Origin: Acidilobaceae archaeon
Lineage (GTDB): Archaea; Thermoproteota; Thermoprotei_A; Sulfolobales; Acidilobaceae
Length of the DNA stretch: 9,323 nt
Reading direction: 5' to 3'
Assembly (NCBI GenBank): GCA_027057815.1
Contig: JALURD010000129.1
Coordinates: forward strand, 2,571-11,893
Below the pieces are notes generated by a model. It made no database searches and was not told where the DNA came from. It was given only the letters and a program-made list of their open reading frames with translations. This document shows positions 1-6,181 of this stretch, piece by piece. The translations under genes and the position numbers were made by a program. Positions within the stretch are counted from its first letter, which is position 1; each line of letters begins with the position of its first letter.

Positions 1-295
1 CACCATTACAGCCTTTGGATTTGAAGGCATGCGCCACTATCCGCCCCTGAACCCTCCAGTCTATAGGTCCGAGAACTCGGCACCCGCTCGTGGCCTTCGA
101 CTTTACAGCCTCCAAGTGTCCGCCAGGGGCTGGCAAGAGAGTTATGGCGAGCCTGCAGCCTCTAGGTAGCTCCTCGTCTACCTCGACTAGCTCCACATCA
201 ATTGACTTTGTAGCCGAGACTTCCTCAGCTAGCCTGGAGATTAATCCCGATCCCAAGGCTGACCCAGGATTGTGGTAAACTAGGATGACGGCCAT
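1..295 (-). CDS. CbiX/SirB-like small sirohydrochlorin chelatase candidate (partial, C-terminus off the window)
   Basis: An open frame starts at ATG 295-293 and runs 98 codons to the left edge without a stop. An in-frame TGA two codons upstream of the ATG fixes it as the earliest possible start. The pattern matches the short archaeal CbiX chelatases: a first strand VILVYH with His8 where the family has (V)GHGS, a middle strand ITLLPAPGGHLEAV with His60 where the family has a pattern like VPLFxxxGxHV, then a strand VLGPIDW and a helix. The two His would be the metal and active-site pair. Known members insert Co2+ or Fe2+ into sirohydrochlorin in the cytosol, towards cobalamin or siroheme. The spacing between the two His (52 residues) is shorter than in the Archaeoglobus protein as I remember it, and the Ser of GHGS is displaced (YHNPGS). 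The gene lies two genes downstream of hemD and cobA on the same strand, which supports a siroheme-branch role. The family call rests on eye alignment; an uncharacterised relative is the main alternative. Confidence 0.6.
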   Translation of the reverse strand, partial: MAVILVYHNPGSALGSGLISRLAEEVSATKSIDVELVEVDEELPRGCRLAITLLPAPGGHLEAVKSKATSGCRVLGPIDWRVQGRIVAHAFKSKGCNG

Positions 296-358
296 AGCTC
301 AGCACGCAAACCGCTCAATGGCTAGTACCCTCCTTAGTCATCACCTCTTGGGGCCTGA
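296..358 (-). promoter_or_regulatory. Leader of the chelatase-like gene with two displaced SD-like motifs
   Basis: This 63-bp gap separates the PhoU-like stop from the ATG at 295. Read on the minus strand it holds GAGGTGAT (346-339) and AAGGAGGG (335-328), both excellent matches to the archaeal anti-SD, yet neither sits at a normal distance from the ATG. A TTG at 318-316, about 10 nt after GGAGG, opens a 12-codon frame that ends at TAG 282-280, inside the chelatase gene. Reinitiation or coupling from such a short leader is possible but unproven. No clear TATA box is seen here, so the gene may be co-transcribed with the PhoU-like gene. Confidence 0.35.
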
Positions 359-1345
359 TTATTGGGGGGTCTCCTGACTCTCAACTTGTATGTTGGAGAG
401 TATATTCTTACATGCGGCTATGTACATAACGATGTTTAGGATCCTCAGTATATCGTGTAGCCTTGTTAGTAGGAATATCATGCCGGGTTCCTTGCTAGAT
501 ACCAGTAGGGACTCAACCTTCTTTTGGAGCCTGGATACGGTCTCGAAGGCCTCCCTCAGCCTCTTAGAGCTGGGTGCAATGACGAGCCTCGTAACTAGCG
601 TTATGAGTGATCCTATCTCCTCAGCTAGTTTCTCGAACTCGCTCGGTAGCTCTGAAATCTTGATTTTATCGAGGAGCCTTATAGTGTTCCAGAGGGTGTC
701 GTTCACGAAGCCCAGGTAGCTAGCCGCTAGGCTAGTGTGCTGAATGTCTATCATAGTCGACTCTCTCAGCTTCTTGGCCACAATGTACCTTATTATTGTG
801 TGCTGGATCCTAGTGTACTCCCTCCATAGGAAGCCGGCCTCCTGGAGGTCGGAGGGCTCGACGCTTCCCTTGGAGGTGATCCTTGTCAGGAGTTTGAGGA
901 ACCTCGTAGCGTTGAAGCCTAGGGAGAGTATCAGGTTGGATACGTCTACTCTTTCAATGTCGAGGAGTATCTTTATCTTAACATCACCTTCGGGGTCCGC
1001 CGAGACATCTACTCCCGTAAGGCTATCCGACTTCATCCTCATGAGGTAGAGGACTTCCTCTAGGTCGCCGGAGACCTTTACTGTCGCCTCGCTTAGGCCG
1101 GCTAGGTAGATGCAGTTGACTGCATTCGACGCAGTCTTCGCATCAAATTTTGTTAGGTCTATCTTTATGTGGGTGGAGTTTTTCATGCTAACGAGCGTCG
1201 GCGATATCCTGATGCTGTCGCCCTCATCGATGAGGTAGACCTTGCTTCCCGCTTGAATCCCGAGCCTTGAAGCCCACTCCTTAGGAATAGTCACGACTAG
1301 GCTCGAGCTACCGAGCCTCTGAACCCTCCTGACTTCGATTGACAT
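359..1345 (-). CDS. AbrB/SpoVT-domain PhoU-like regulatory protein
   Basis: With the ATG at 1345-1343 the protein has 328 residues. Residues about 3-50 (VRRVQRLGSSSLVVTIPKEW, then a hydrophobic strand LIDEGDSIRISP) form an AbrB/SpoVT swapped-hairpin DNA-binding domain. Residues about 90-320 are mostly helical with Arg/Lys/Glu-rich amphipathic stretches, as in PhoU. This AbrB-PhoU fusion is common in archaea and is usually annotated as a phosphate-uptake regulator, although direct evidence for phosphate control is thin. An in-frame GTG at 1372 would add nine residues (MVCKGGVAR). I prefer the ATG because family members begin close to the RRVQRLG motif and a GGGG lies 8 nt upstream. No pst/phosphate transport genes are visible next to it; its neighbours are tetrapyrrole genes. 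A separate TATA box suggests transcription independent of the hem operon. The domain call is firm; the ligand and target genes are unknown. Confidence 0.8.
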   Translation of the reverse strand: MSIEVRRVQRLGSSSLVVTIPKEWASRLGIQAGSKVYLIDEGDSIRISPTLVSMKNSTHIKIDLTKFDAKTASNAVNCIYLAGLSEATVKVSGDLEEVLYLMRMKSDSLTGVDVSADPEGDVKIKILLDIERVDVSNLILSLGFNATRFLKLLTRITSKGSVEPSDLQEAGFLWREYTRIQHTIIRYIVAKKLRESTMIDIQHTSLAASYLGFVNDTLWNTIRLLDKIKISELPSEFEKLAEEIGSLITLVTRLVIAPSSKRLREAFETVSRLQKKVESLLVSSKEPGMIFLLTRLHDILRILNIVMYIAACKNILSNIQVESQETPQ

Positions 1346-1402
1346 GCGTGCAACCCCGCCTTTACAGACCACCCTGCTCTTGGTCCTACACTGTTTCCAC
1401 TG

Positions 1403-1413
1403 CTATTTAAAAG
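1403..1413 (-). promoter_or_regulatory. TATA box for the AbrB-PhoU gene
   Basis: The minus strand reads CTTTTAAATAG, preceded by a purine-poor TCC. A start about 26-27 nt downstream falls near 1381. That gives a leader of about 9 nt to the GTG at 1372, or about 36 nt to the preferred ATG at 1345. This is a consensus-based call only. Confidence 0.5.
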
Positions 1414-1443
1414 GGAGCCAGCCAGAGTATATCTGTTTAGTGG

Positions 1444-1500
1444 CTCATTTATTCATTATTTATAATTCATAATTATTTCGTTAATCATTAAATTGGGGTA
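1444..1500. other. AT-rich island with 14-bp-spaced ATTCAT repeats, 3' of hemD
   Basis: The region between hemD and the AbrB-PhoU gene is far richer in A+T than its surroundings. On the plus strand ATTCAT occurs at 1451-1456 and again at 1465-1470, a 14-bp period, within TTATTTATAATT context. On the minus strand TTATAAATAATG could be a second, more distant TATA box for the AbrB-PhoU gene. No oligo-T run typical of an archaeal terminator is visible on the minus strand, so where hem operon transcription ends is unclear. AbrB-family proteins often prefer AT-rich, flexible DNA, so autoregulation here is a reasonable guess. Confidence 0.35.
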
Positions 1501-2222
1501 ATGTATCTTTTTACGCATAAAGCGAGGCCGTCAAGACTATAAACTTCGGGGACGCAGTACTCGAAGCGATCGAGGCCCAGCTCCAAGGCTCTCCTAAGAG
1601 TTGTAGGCCCTATCACGAGGATGGCGCGTTTTGGGGGTTTTCTAAGCCTAGGCAGTACATTGAATGCTATTAATGGGCTAGTCAAGACTAGGAAGTCGTA
1701 AGTATCTGCAAGGAGAGCGGCTCTCCCAGCGGCCACTTCATCTACTAACACCTTGTACGCCTCAACTTCGACGAGGCCCACCTTATGAAGCTTTACTACG
1801 GATCTAAAGCCTGTATTGTAAATGTTCCCTCTAATCCATGCTACCCTCCTTACCCGTAGGGAAACGGCTAGCCTTGCCAGATCCTCGCCCGTGTGCCGGG
1901 GAGGGATGACTGGATTCACTCCCAGGTGAAGCCTGACCTCCCGGGCCGTCCTTGGCCCCACAGCGCCTACGATGGCCTTTGAGGCTAAGGCCTTGACTTC
2001 ATCCGTGACTCCACTGGCTCCAGCGTCGCGTGCGAGCGCTCTGGGCGCTCTCGGGCTTGTGAATGCGATGAAGTCGAAGTCTCCAGCCTCGAGGAGTCTC
2101 TGTGCGCAGCCCTCAACTAGCTCTGTTTTGATGACTGGTATCCAGCTGGTCCTGCAGGGGCCTAGCGTTGGGGGCGGCGGGTCTGGGCCTAGTAGTAGGG
2201 CGGTGCAGGCCTCCGGAGCCAA
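1488..2222 (-). CDS. hemD: Uroporphyrinogen-III synthase
   Basis: HemD closes hydroxymethylbilane with inversion of ring D to give uroporphyrinogen III. The family is poorly conserved in sequence, but the two-domain layout is clear: N-terminal ALLLGP strand, FTSPRAP at about 54-60, AVGPRTAREV at about 87-96, TGEDLA near 111-116, then in the second lobe LTSP at about 180-183 and VIGPTTLRRALELG at about 203-216. Its length of 244 residues is normal. I place the start at TTG 2222-2220 because GGAGG at 2235-2231 lies 8 nt upstream. A GTG at 2237 would give 249 residues but has a poor SD. Either start overlaps the end of cobA (34 or 49 bp), indicating translational coupling. It is the last gene of the hem operon. 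Confidence comes from motifs plus its position after hemC and cobA. Confidence 0.88.
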   Translation of the reverse strand: MAPEACTALLLGPDPPPPTLGPCRTSWIPVIKTELVEGCAQRLLEAGDFDFIAFTSPRAPRALARDAGASGVTDEVKALASKAIVGAVGPRTAREVRLHLGVNPVIPPRHTGEDLARLAVSLRVRRVAWIRGNIYNTGFRSVVKLHKVGLVEVEAYKVLVDEVAAGRAALLADTYDFLVLTSPLIAFNVLPRLRKPPKRAILVIGPTTLRRALELGLDRFEYCVPEVYSLDGLALCVKRYITPI

Positions 2223-2938
2223 TACTTCTCCCTCCACTCAACCTGGGGGCCAGCGATTACCAGCGCTGGCGACTCCACTGAAGGGTACCTCTCAGCCAGC
2301 TCGCTGGCTGGGCCAGTGTATACTTTCTGATCAGCCGTTGTGGCGGAGACCACTATGGCCGCCGGGATCCCGGGGCCCCTAGCTCTAGCTATCTCCTTGA
2401 GTACCTCTCCGACCCTATGCGCGGCCATGAGCACGACGACCGTATCAACGGCTGATGCTACCGTGTAAAGGTTGACCCTACCCGGAGATCCCGGGGCTCG
2501 GGTCCCCGTGACTACTGCAAATGAGGACGCATACCACCTCCCCGCGAGCGGGATCCCTGCATAGGCTGCGGCGCCTACGTAGCTCGGGACCCCAGGGACT
2601 ACGGTGCAGGGGATCCCGTGTTCTATGAGGTAGGCGCACTCCTCCTCCCCCCGGCCGAAGGTGAAGGGGTCGCCTCCCTTCAGGCGGACGACTATATTTC
2701 CCTCACCGGCTTTCTCGGCTAGGAGCTTATTTATTTCATCCTGGGTCATGTAGTGACGGCCTCTCTCCTTCCCGGCATATATCAGCTCGGCGCCTGGCTT
2801 CGCCTCAGCCAAGATCTCCTTAGGGGCGAGTCTGTCGTATACTATGACGTCGGCCATTCTGATGAGTTGGAGCCCTTTAACGGTTATGAGGCCTGGATCC
2901 CCCGGGCCCCCGCCCACTATTGCAACCCACCCAGTCAC
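2189..2938 (-). CDS. cobA: Uroporphyrinogen-III C-methyltransferase (SUMT)
   Basis: This enzyme transfers two methyl groups from S-adenosylmethionine to C2 and C7 of uroporphyrinogen III, giving precorrin-2. The 249-residue protein has the standard motifs in order: VGGGPGDPGLITVKG (8-22), the YDRL region (34-37), VRLKGGDPFTFGRGEEE (84-100), VVPGVPSYVGAAAYAGIPL (113-131), VTGTR (143-147) and a late SAM-site region AAIVVSATTADQKVYTG. It is single-domain, without the precorrin-2 dehydrogenase/ferrochelatase module fused in CysG. The usual Thr/Ser of VPGVTS is Pro here (residue 117). The GTG start at 2938-2936 overlaps the hemC stop as GTGA. Placement inside the hem operon points to routing uroporphyrinogen III to siroheme, and probably through siroheme to heme as in archaea using the Ahb pathway; cobalamin supply is equally compatible. 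Confidence 0.95.
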   Translation of the reverse strand: MTGWVAIVGGGPGDPGLITVKGLQLIRMADVIVYDRLAPKEILAEAKPGAELIYAGKERGRHYMTQDEINKLLAEKAGEGNIVVRLKGGDPFTFGRGEEECAYLIEHGIPCTVVPGVPSYVGAAAYAGIPLAGRWYASSFAVVTGTRAPGSPGRVNLYTVASAVDTVVVLMAAHRVGEVLKEIARARGPGIPAAIVVSATTADQKVYTGPASELAERYPSVESPALVIAGPQVEWREKYWLRRPAPPYY

Positions 2939-3837
2939 TCCCTCATCACCTCCCGGAGAAGGGAGCGGGCTGCTTCAGCCGCCTCCTCGCCCAGCTCCCC
3001 GGGATCCCTGCCCCATAGGGTCTCCCAGGACCCCCGCGAGCCGTCGGGTGAGAACGCGGCTACGTGGAATCTCAGCATGCCCCCAGTTAGCCTTGAGACC
3101 CCTCCTACTGGCAGGCTGCAGCCTCCCCTGAGCTTCTCGAGGAAGACGCGTTCTGCCACGGCTTCGGCCTCCGTGGGTTTATGGCTCGCGAGCCTGAGGA
3201 TCTTGGCGCCACTCCACTCCCGAAGGCCTACCACGGCGATTACGCCCTGGCCGGGTGGTGGAGTGTAGGGGATGAGCGGCAGTATCACCCTGGGCCTGTT
3301 TACTCCGAGCCTCTTCAGCCCAGCCTCGGCGGCTAGGAGGTAATCAGCGGCGCCGGAGTCGAGCTTCCTCAGTCTCGTGTCGAGGTTGCCCCTGATAATG
3401 ATTGTTTTAACCTCTGGGTTGGCGTTGATTATCATCGCCTTTCTCCGCGGGCTTCCGGCTGCCACCACGACTCCTGGTGGGAGCGCATCGGGATCCCTAG
3501 GCTCCAGGCCCTGACGTGGGACCAGGGACTCGTTGGGGACCTCCCTTGGCGGCACGGCAAGTATTTCCAGCTCGCTGGCCATCTCCGAGGGGAGATCCTT
3601 CATACTATGCACAGCCACGTCAGCCCTTCCATCAAGGACCGCCTGGTTGACCTCCTTTTCGAATACCCCCTTCCTACCAAGCTGGTGCAACGGCTTATCC
3701 TGCACCTTATCCCCCAGCGTCTTGACTATGACGACTTCATACGTCAGCTCAGGGATCCTCGACTTCAGGAACTCCATAGCTATCCTGACCTGTTCAAGGC
3801 TAAGCTTACTCCCCCTAGTGGCAACCCTCAAGTGCAT
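2935..3837 (-). CDS. hemC: Hydroxymethylbilane synthase (porphobilinogen deaminase)
   Basis: HemC polymerises four porphobilinogen units on a dipyrromethane primer and releases hydroxymethylbilane. The 300-residue length is typical. Motifs in order: ATRGSKLSLEQ (6-16), GRKGVFEKEV (54-63), ADVAVHSMKDLP (72-83) with the catalytic Asp81, GSPRRKAMI (129-137), IIRGNLDTRLRKLD (147-160), PPGQGVIAV (194-202) and LRGGCSLPVGG (236-246), in which Cys240 anchors the dipyrromethane cofactor. No key residue is missing. The ATG at 3837-3835 starts 5 bp after the hemL stop, with GGGGT 7 nt upstream. It is the only hem-operon gene here with an ATG start. Its last codons overlap the cobA start. Confidence 0.97.
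   Translation of the reverse strand: MHLRVATRGSKLSLEQVRIAMEFLKSRIPELTYEVVIVKTLGDKVQDKPLHQLGRKGVFEKEVNQAVLDGRADVAVHSMKDLPSEMASELEILAVPPREVPNESLVPRQGLEPRDPDALPPGVVVAAGSPRRKAMIINANPEVKTIIIRGNLDTRLRKLDSGAADYLLAAEAGLKRLGVNRPRVILPLIPYTPPPGQGVIAVVGLREWSGAKILRLASHKPTEAEAVAERVFLEKLRGGCSLPVGGVSRLTGGMLRFHVAAFSPDGSRGSWETLWGRDPGELGEEAAEAARSLLREVMRE
2945..2953 (-). promoter_or_regulatory. Strong ribosome binding site of cobA
   Basis: The minus strand reads GGAGGTGAT, a full match to the archaeal 16S 3' end, located inside the hemC C-terminus and 6 nt before the GTG at 2938. It confirms the GTG start and the GTGA stop/start overlap. Confidence 0.8.
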
Positions 3838-3842
3838 CCTGG

Positions 3843-5123
3843 CTACCCCAGGACCTCCTGCGCGGCCTCCTTTAAGGCTTCCTGGAACAATGCCGAGTCG
3901 TCGCTAGTATGGGCTGTGCTGGGAAACAGTGCCTCCAACTGGCTGGGCGTTATGAGGATCCCCCTCCTCCTGAGGGCCTCGTGAAGCCTTGCATACGCCG
4001 CCTTATCAGCCCTCCTAGCGTCGTCCGCGTTCTCAACCTTCTCGATTCCAAGGAAGAACTGTAGCATCCCGCCTGCCCTGTTCACCGTATAGTCTGCGTC
4101 GAGCCTTCGCAGGGCGTCGTGTATGGCATCCTCTAGCTCCCTAGCCCTCTCCGACGCTAGCCTGGACGCGTTGATCTTCTCGGCGATCCTGATAGTAGCT
4201 AGCCCGGCCACGACGCTCACCGGGTGGCCATTGAACGTGCCGGCGTTGAACACCTTGCCCTCGGGCGTTAGGTGCCTCATAATCTCTCTCCTGCCAACTA
4301 CTGCTCCTATAGGGAAGCCTCCGCCGATGATTTTGCCGAGCGTGACTATGTCTGCTTCGACCCCGTAGGCCTCCTGGGCGCCTCTAAGGGAGAGCCTGAA
4401 GCCGGTCACGACCTCGTCAAATATCACGAGGGCTCCATGGCGTCTAGCAGTCTTCGCTACGAAGTCCAAGAACCCCTTCTTTGGGGGTATGACTCCGCTG
4501 TTAGCAATCACGGGTTCTAGTATGACTGCGGCTATCTCGCCTCCACGATCCTCGAATACCTTCTCGACTGATTCTTCGTCGTTAAACCTCGCAATGAGAG
4601 TCTTGGAGGCGCACTCCTCCGGGATCCCAGGGCTCGACGGAACGCCTAGGTGCCCAGCGGCGCTCCCAGCAGATACAAGGACAGCGTCGTGGGCGCCGTG
4701 GTATGCTCCATCGAATTTCAGAATATACCTCCTCCCCGTGTAACCCCTGGCTAGCCTGATCGCGGTCATAGTGGCCTCGGTTCCGCTATTGACCAGCCTG
4801 ACCATACCGCCGGGCTTATATAGGCTGACGAGCTTCTCGGCGAGCTCGACCTCGGCCTCGGTTAGAGACGCGTAGAGCCAGCCCTTCTCTAGCTGCTCAG
4901 CGATGGCTGCTGCAACGTCTGGGTGTGCATGGCCTAGGAGCAGGGGTCCATACCCCATGATGTAGTCTATGAGTTCCTCGCCGTCAACGCTCCATACTCT
5001 TGAGCCCTTAGCTCTCTCGACTACTATGGGGTAAGGCTTCACGAGAGCCCTGACGGGACTGTTAACCCCGCCGACGAGGACCTGCCTAGCTCTCTCCATG
5101 ATGGCCATTGCCTTCTCCACCAC
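3843..5123 (-). CDS. hemL: Glutamate-1-semialdehyde 2,1-aminomutase
   Basis: HemL is a PLP enzyme of the class III aminotransferase fold. It converts glutamate-1-semialdehyde, the HemA product, into 5-aminolevulinate. The 426-residue protein shows GGVNSPVRA (18-26), NSGTEATMTAIRLAR (112-126), the FDGAYHG segment (137-143), ILEPV (201-205), FDEVVTGFR (235-243) with Asp236 for the PLP nitrogen, and TLGKIIGGGFPIGA (261-274) with Lys264 forming the PLP Schiff base. AGTFNGHP (294-301) replaces the usual AGTLSGNP-type phosphate loop and is a mild variation. The start is GTG 5123 (a second GTG follows at once), with GGGGGAT just upstream. It lies 14 bp after hemB. HemA is beside it in the same operon, fitting direct hand-over of the unstable semialdehyde. 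Confidence 0.97.
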   Translation of the reverse strand: MVEKAMAIMERARQVLVGGVNSPVRALVKPYPIVVERAKGSRVWSVDGEELIDYIMGYGPLLLGHAHPDVAAAIAEQLEKGWLYASLTEAEVELAEKLVSLYKPGGMVRLVNSGTEATMTAIRLARGYTGRRYILKFDGAYHGAHDAVLVSAGSAAGHLGVPSSPGIPEECASKTLIARFNDEESVEKVFEDRGGEIAAVILEPVIANSGVIPPKKGFLDFVAKTARRHGALVIFDEVVTGFRLSLRGAQEAYGVEADIVTLGKIIGGGFPIGAVVGRREIMRHLTPEGKVFNAGTFNGHPVSVVAGLATIRIAEKINASRLASERARELEDAIHDALRRLDADYTVNRAGGMLQFFLGIEKVENADDARRADKAAYARLHEALRRRGILITPSQLEALFPSTAHTSDDSALFQEALKEAAQEVLG

Positions 5124-5137
5124 TCATCCCCCACAGT

Positions 5138-6175
5138 TTAGAAGGGGTTGAATCCTTCTTTGATTAGCCTGGCGGCGTCGACTGCATGGTATGTTATGAT
5201 TATATCAGCACCTGCTCTCTTGATAGCGGTTAGAACCTCCATCATCAACTCGCTCTCCTGGGCAAAACCTTCCCGGGCCATGAGCTTAACCATAGCATAC
5301 TCCCCGCTAACGTTGTATGCCGCTAGGGGGACGTCGGGAAAGTTCTCCTTAACCAGGCTGATTACGTCCAAGTAGGCCAGCGCGGGTTTCACCATGACAA
5401 TGTCTGCTCCCTCCATTAAGTCGTGATGCACCTCCCTTAGGGCCTCGAGCCTCCTCCTCGGGTCCATCTGGTAGCTCCTGCGATCCCCGAACCTCGGTGC
5501 GCTATCCATTACAGTCCTGAAGGGGCCGTAGAATCTGCTCGCGTACTTTGCCGAGTAAGCCATTATGGCCACGTCGCTGAATCCCTCCCTGTCGAGGGCG
5601 TCCCTTATCGCGGCCACCTGCCCATCCATCATCCCACTGGGGGCGATGACGTCAGCGCCAGCCTCAGCTTGGCTTACGGCTATTTTCCTGTAAACCTCCA
5701 GGGTAGCGTCGTTGTCTATGTATACACCCCTCCTCCCCTTTCTGGGGATCCCGCAGTGGCCATGGCTCGCGTAGCCGCATATGCAGAGGTCCGTAGCCAC
5801 CAATGGCTCCCAGCCCAGCTCCCTCCTAATGGTCCTCAAGGCGACCTGTACGGGCCCATCGCTCGCGTAGGCCCTGCTCCCTACTTCGTCCTTCACTCGG
5901 GGAACGCCGAAGAGGAGGAACGACTTCACGCCGAGGTCCATCGCGTTCTGCATGAATTCGATGAGGTGGTTGGAGTCGGGCGGATAGCGTTTGTGTCCCT
6001 CGAGGCCGGGAGCGGGCTCTGGTTCGGTTATGCCTTCCCTAACGAATATGGGTAGCATGAAGGCCGAGGGTTCTAGTCTGGCTTCGGCTACAAGGTCTCT
6101 AATGGCCTGAGAGCCCCTGAGACGCCTAGGTCTAACCCTGGGGAAGCCAGGTGAAACCACGGTCAAGCCATTCAC
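5138..6175 (-). CDS. hemB: Delta-aminolevulinic acid dehydratase (porphobilinogen synthase)
   Basis: HemB condenses two 5-aminolevulinate molecules to porphobilinogen. The 345-residue TIM-barrel protein has the N-terminal arm with RPRRLRGS (15-22). Its metal loop TDLCICGYASHGHCG carries Cys131, Cys133 and Cys141, so it is the zinc-dependent class rather than the Asp-rich magnesium class. Lys210 (MAYSAKYASRFYGPFR) and Lys263 (MVKPALAYLD) are the two Schiff-base lysines. The C-terminal part includes YNVSGEYAM and IITYHA. The start is uncertain: GTG at 6175 gives the full length but its SD abuts it, whereas TTG at 6166 lies 5 nt after GGGGTGA and would shorten the arm by three residues. The gap to the hemA stop is only 6 bp. 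Confidence 0.97.
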   Translation of the reverse strand: MNGLTVVSPGFPRVRPRRLRGSQAIRDLVAEARLEPSAFMLPIFVREGITEPEPAPGLEGHKRYPPDSNHLIEFMQNAMDLGVKSFLLFGVPRVKDEVGSRAYASDGPVQVALRTIRRELGWEPLVATDLCICGYASHGHCGIPRKGRRGVYIDNDATLEVYRKIAVSQAEAGADVIAPSGMMDGQVAAIRDALDREGFSDVAIMAYSAKYASRFYGPFRTVMDSAPRFGDRRSYQMDPRRRLEALREVHHDLMEGADIVMVKPALAYLDVISLVKENFPDVPLAAYNVSGEYAMVKLMAREGFAQESELMMEVLTAIKRAGADIIITYHAVDAARLIKEGFNPF

Positions 6176-6181
6176 CCCTAG

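Noticed and set aside
90..278. Plus-strand 62-codon frame at the left edge
   Set aside because: Low-complexity Ser/Thr-rich translation, antisense to the better-supported chelatase-like gene.
1972..2382. Plus-strand frame antisense to hemD/cobA
   Set aside because: It spans the junction of two clear minus-strand genes and its composition (Pro/Ser/Gly/Arg) is that of a GC-rich shadow.
3533..3984. Two overlapping plus-strand frames antisense to hemC/hemL
   Set aside because: Both overlap well-supported catalytic motifs of HemC or HemL on the other strand and show no recognisable domain.
5669..6055. Plus-strand 128-codon frame inside hemB
   Set aside because: Antisense to the HemB metal loop and N-terminal arm; no motif and no ribosome binding site of note.
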